Below, one piece after another: positions 48,451 through 48,719 of a stretch of 48,719 nt of DNA. The stretch's first letter is position 1, and every line of letters starts with the position of its first letter. Position numbers and translations under genes: made by a program. Source of the stretch: Lachnospiraceae bacterium (lineage in GTDB: Bacteria; Bacillota; Clostridia; Lachnospirales; Lachnospiraceae); NCBI GenBank assembly GCA_902363135.1, contig CABIZF010000018.1:1-48719 (forward strand). The letters run 5' to 3'. The notes under the pieces are model-generated. The model did no database searches. It was not told the DNA's origin and was given only the letters and a program-made list of their open reading frames with translations.

Positions 48451-48719
<269 letters not shown>

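Overview
The window looks like a piece of a gut Lachnospiraceae (Clostridium cluster XIVa) chromosome. The last 269 bases are the 5' end of a 16S rRNA gene of that type. The protein families (bile salt hydrolase, GH127 and GH36 glycosidases, DUF362 and DUF3786 proteins, rubredoxin, several MATE exporters, B12 uptake) fit an anaerobic intestinal Firmicute, and ribosome binding sites are strong AGGAGG types. No tRNA and no CRISPR array was seen.

Layout. 1-5204: a terminator, a clear promoter and a co-directional set encoding a PLP desulfhydrase-like enzyme, a polyprenyl-phosphate glycosyltransferase, an ATP-grasp ligase and a pair of SMR-type half-transporters, followed by a PdaA-like deacetylase. 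I read this as an envelope-modification locus of unknown product. 5507-12516: threonine aldolase, Orn/Lys/Arg decarboxylase, guanylate-kinase-like protein, HolB, RicT/PSP1, TrmN6-like methyltransferase and RsmI, similar to the yaaO-holB-yaaT-yabB-yabC neighbourhood of Bacillus. 12669-19534: DUF3786, class A beta-lactamase-like hydrolase, RlmI-type methyltransferase, GNAT, short UvrA paralogue and a UbiX-like protein fused to an LpdD-like domain. 19742-27417: MATE exporter with a structured leader, bile salt hydrolase, DUF362 ferredoxin protein, frameshifted GH127 arabinofuranosidase, second MATE.

27559-31314 (minus strand): a cobalamin-riboswitch-controlled BtuF-BtuC-BtuD operon ending in a CGGC-domain gene. 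31482-36091: a 5'-truncated isochorismatase-family gene, a GH36 alpha-galactosidase divergent from an AraC regulator, PncC/CinA, and a DeoR regulator divergent from the next operon. 36233-39257: GlpA-like dehydrogenase, GlpB-like flavoprotein and DUF1667 protein. 39501-46563: rubredoxin (too short for many ORF callers), third MATE, a GNAT-lactonase fusion, a polyferredoxin, a C69 dipeptidase, and a fourth MATE whose last codons and stop come from an inserted IS. 46540-48030: a tnpB-only IS200/IS605-family element. 48088-48719: tandem rrn promoters, leader and 16S start.

The most unusual structural signal is a family of multi-hairpin palindromic repeats at about 5250, 11373, 13320, 35313 and 39276. 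Their core hairpin has the same architecture as the right end of the tnpB element at 47991-48022. Copies keep the pairing while changing the bases. The other point of interest is the unassigned glycosyltransferase, ATP-grasp and SMR locus at the start.
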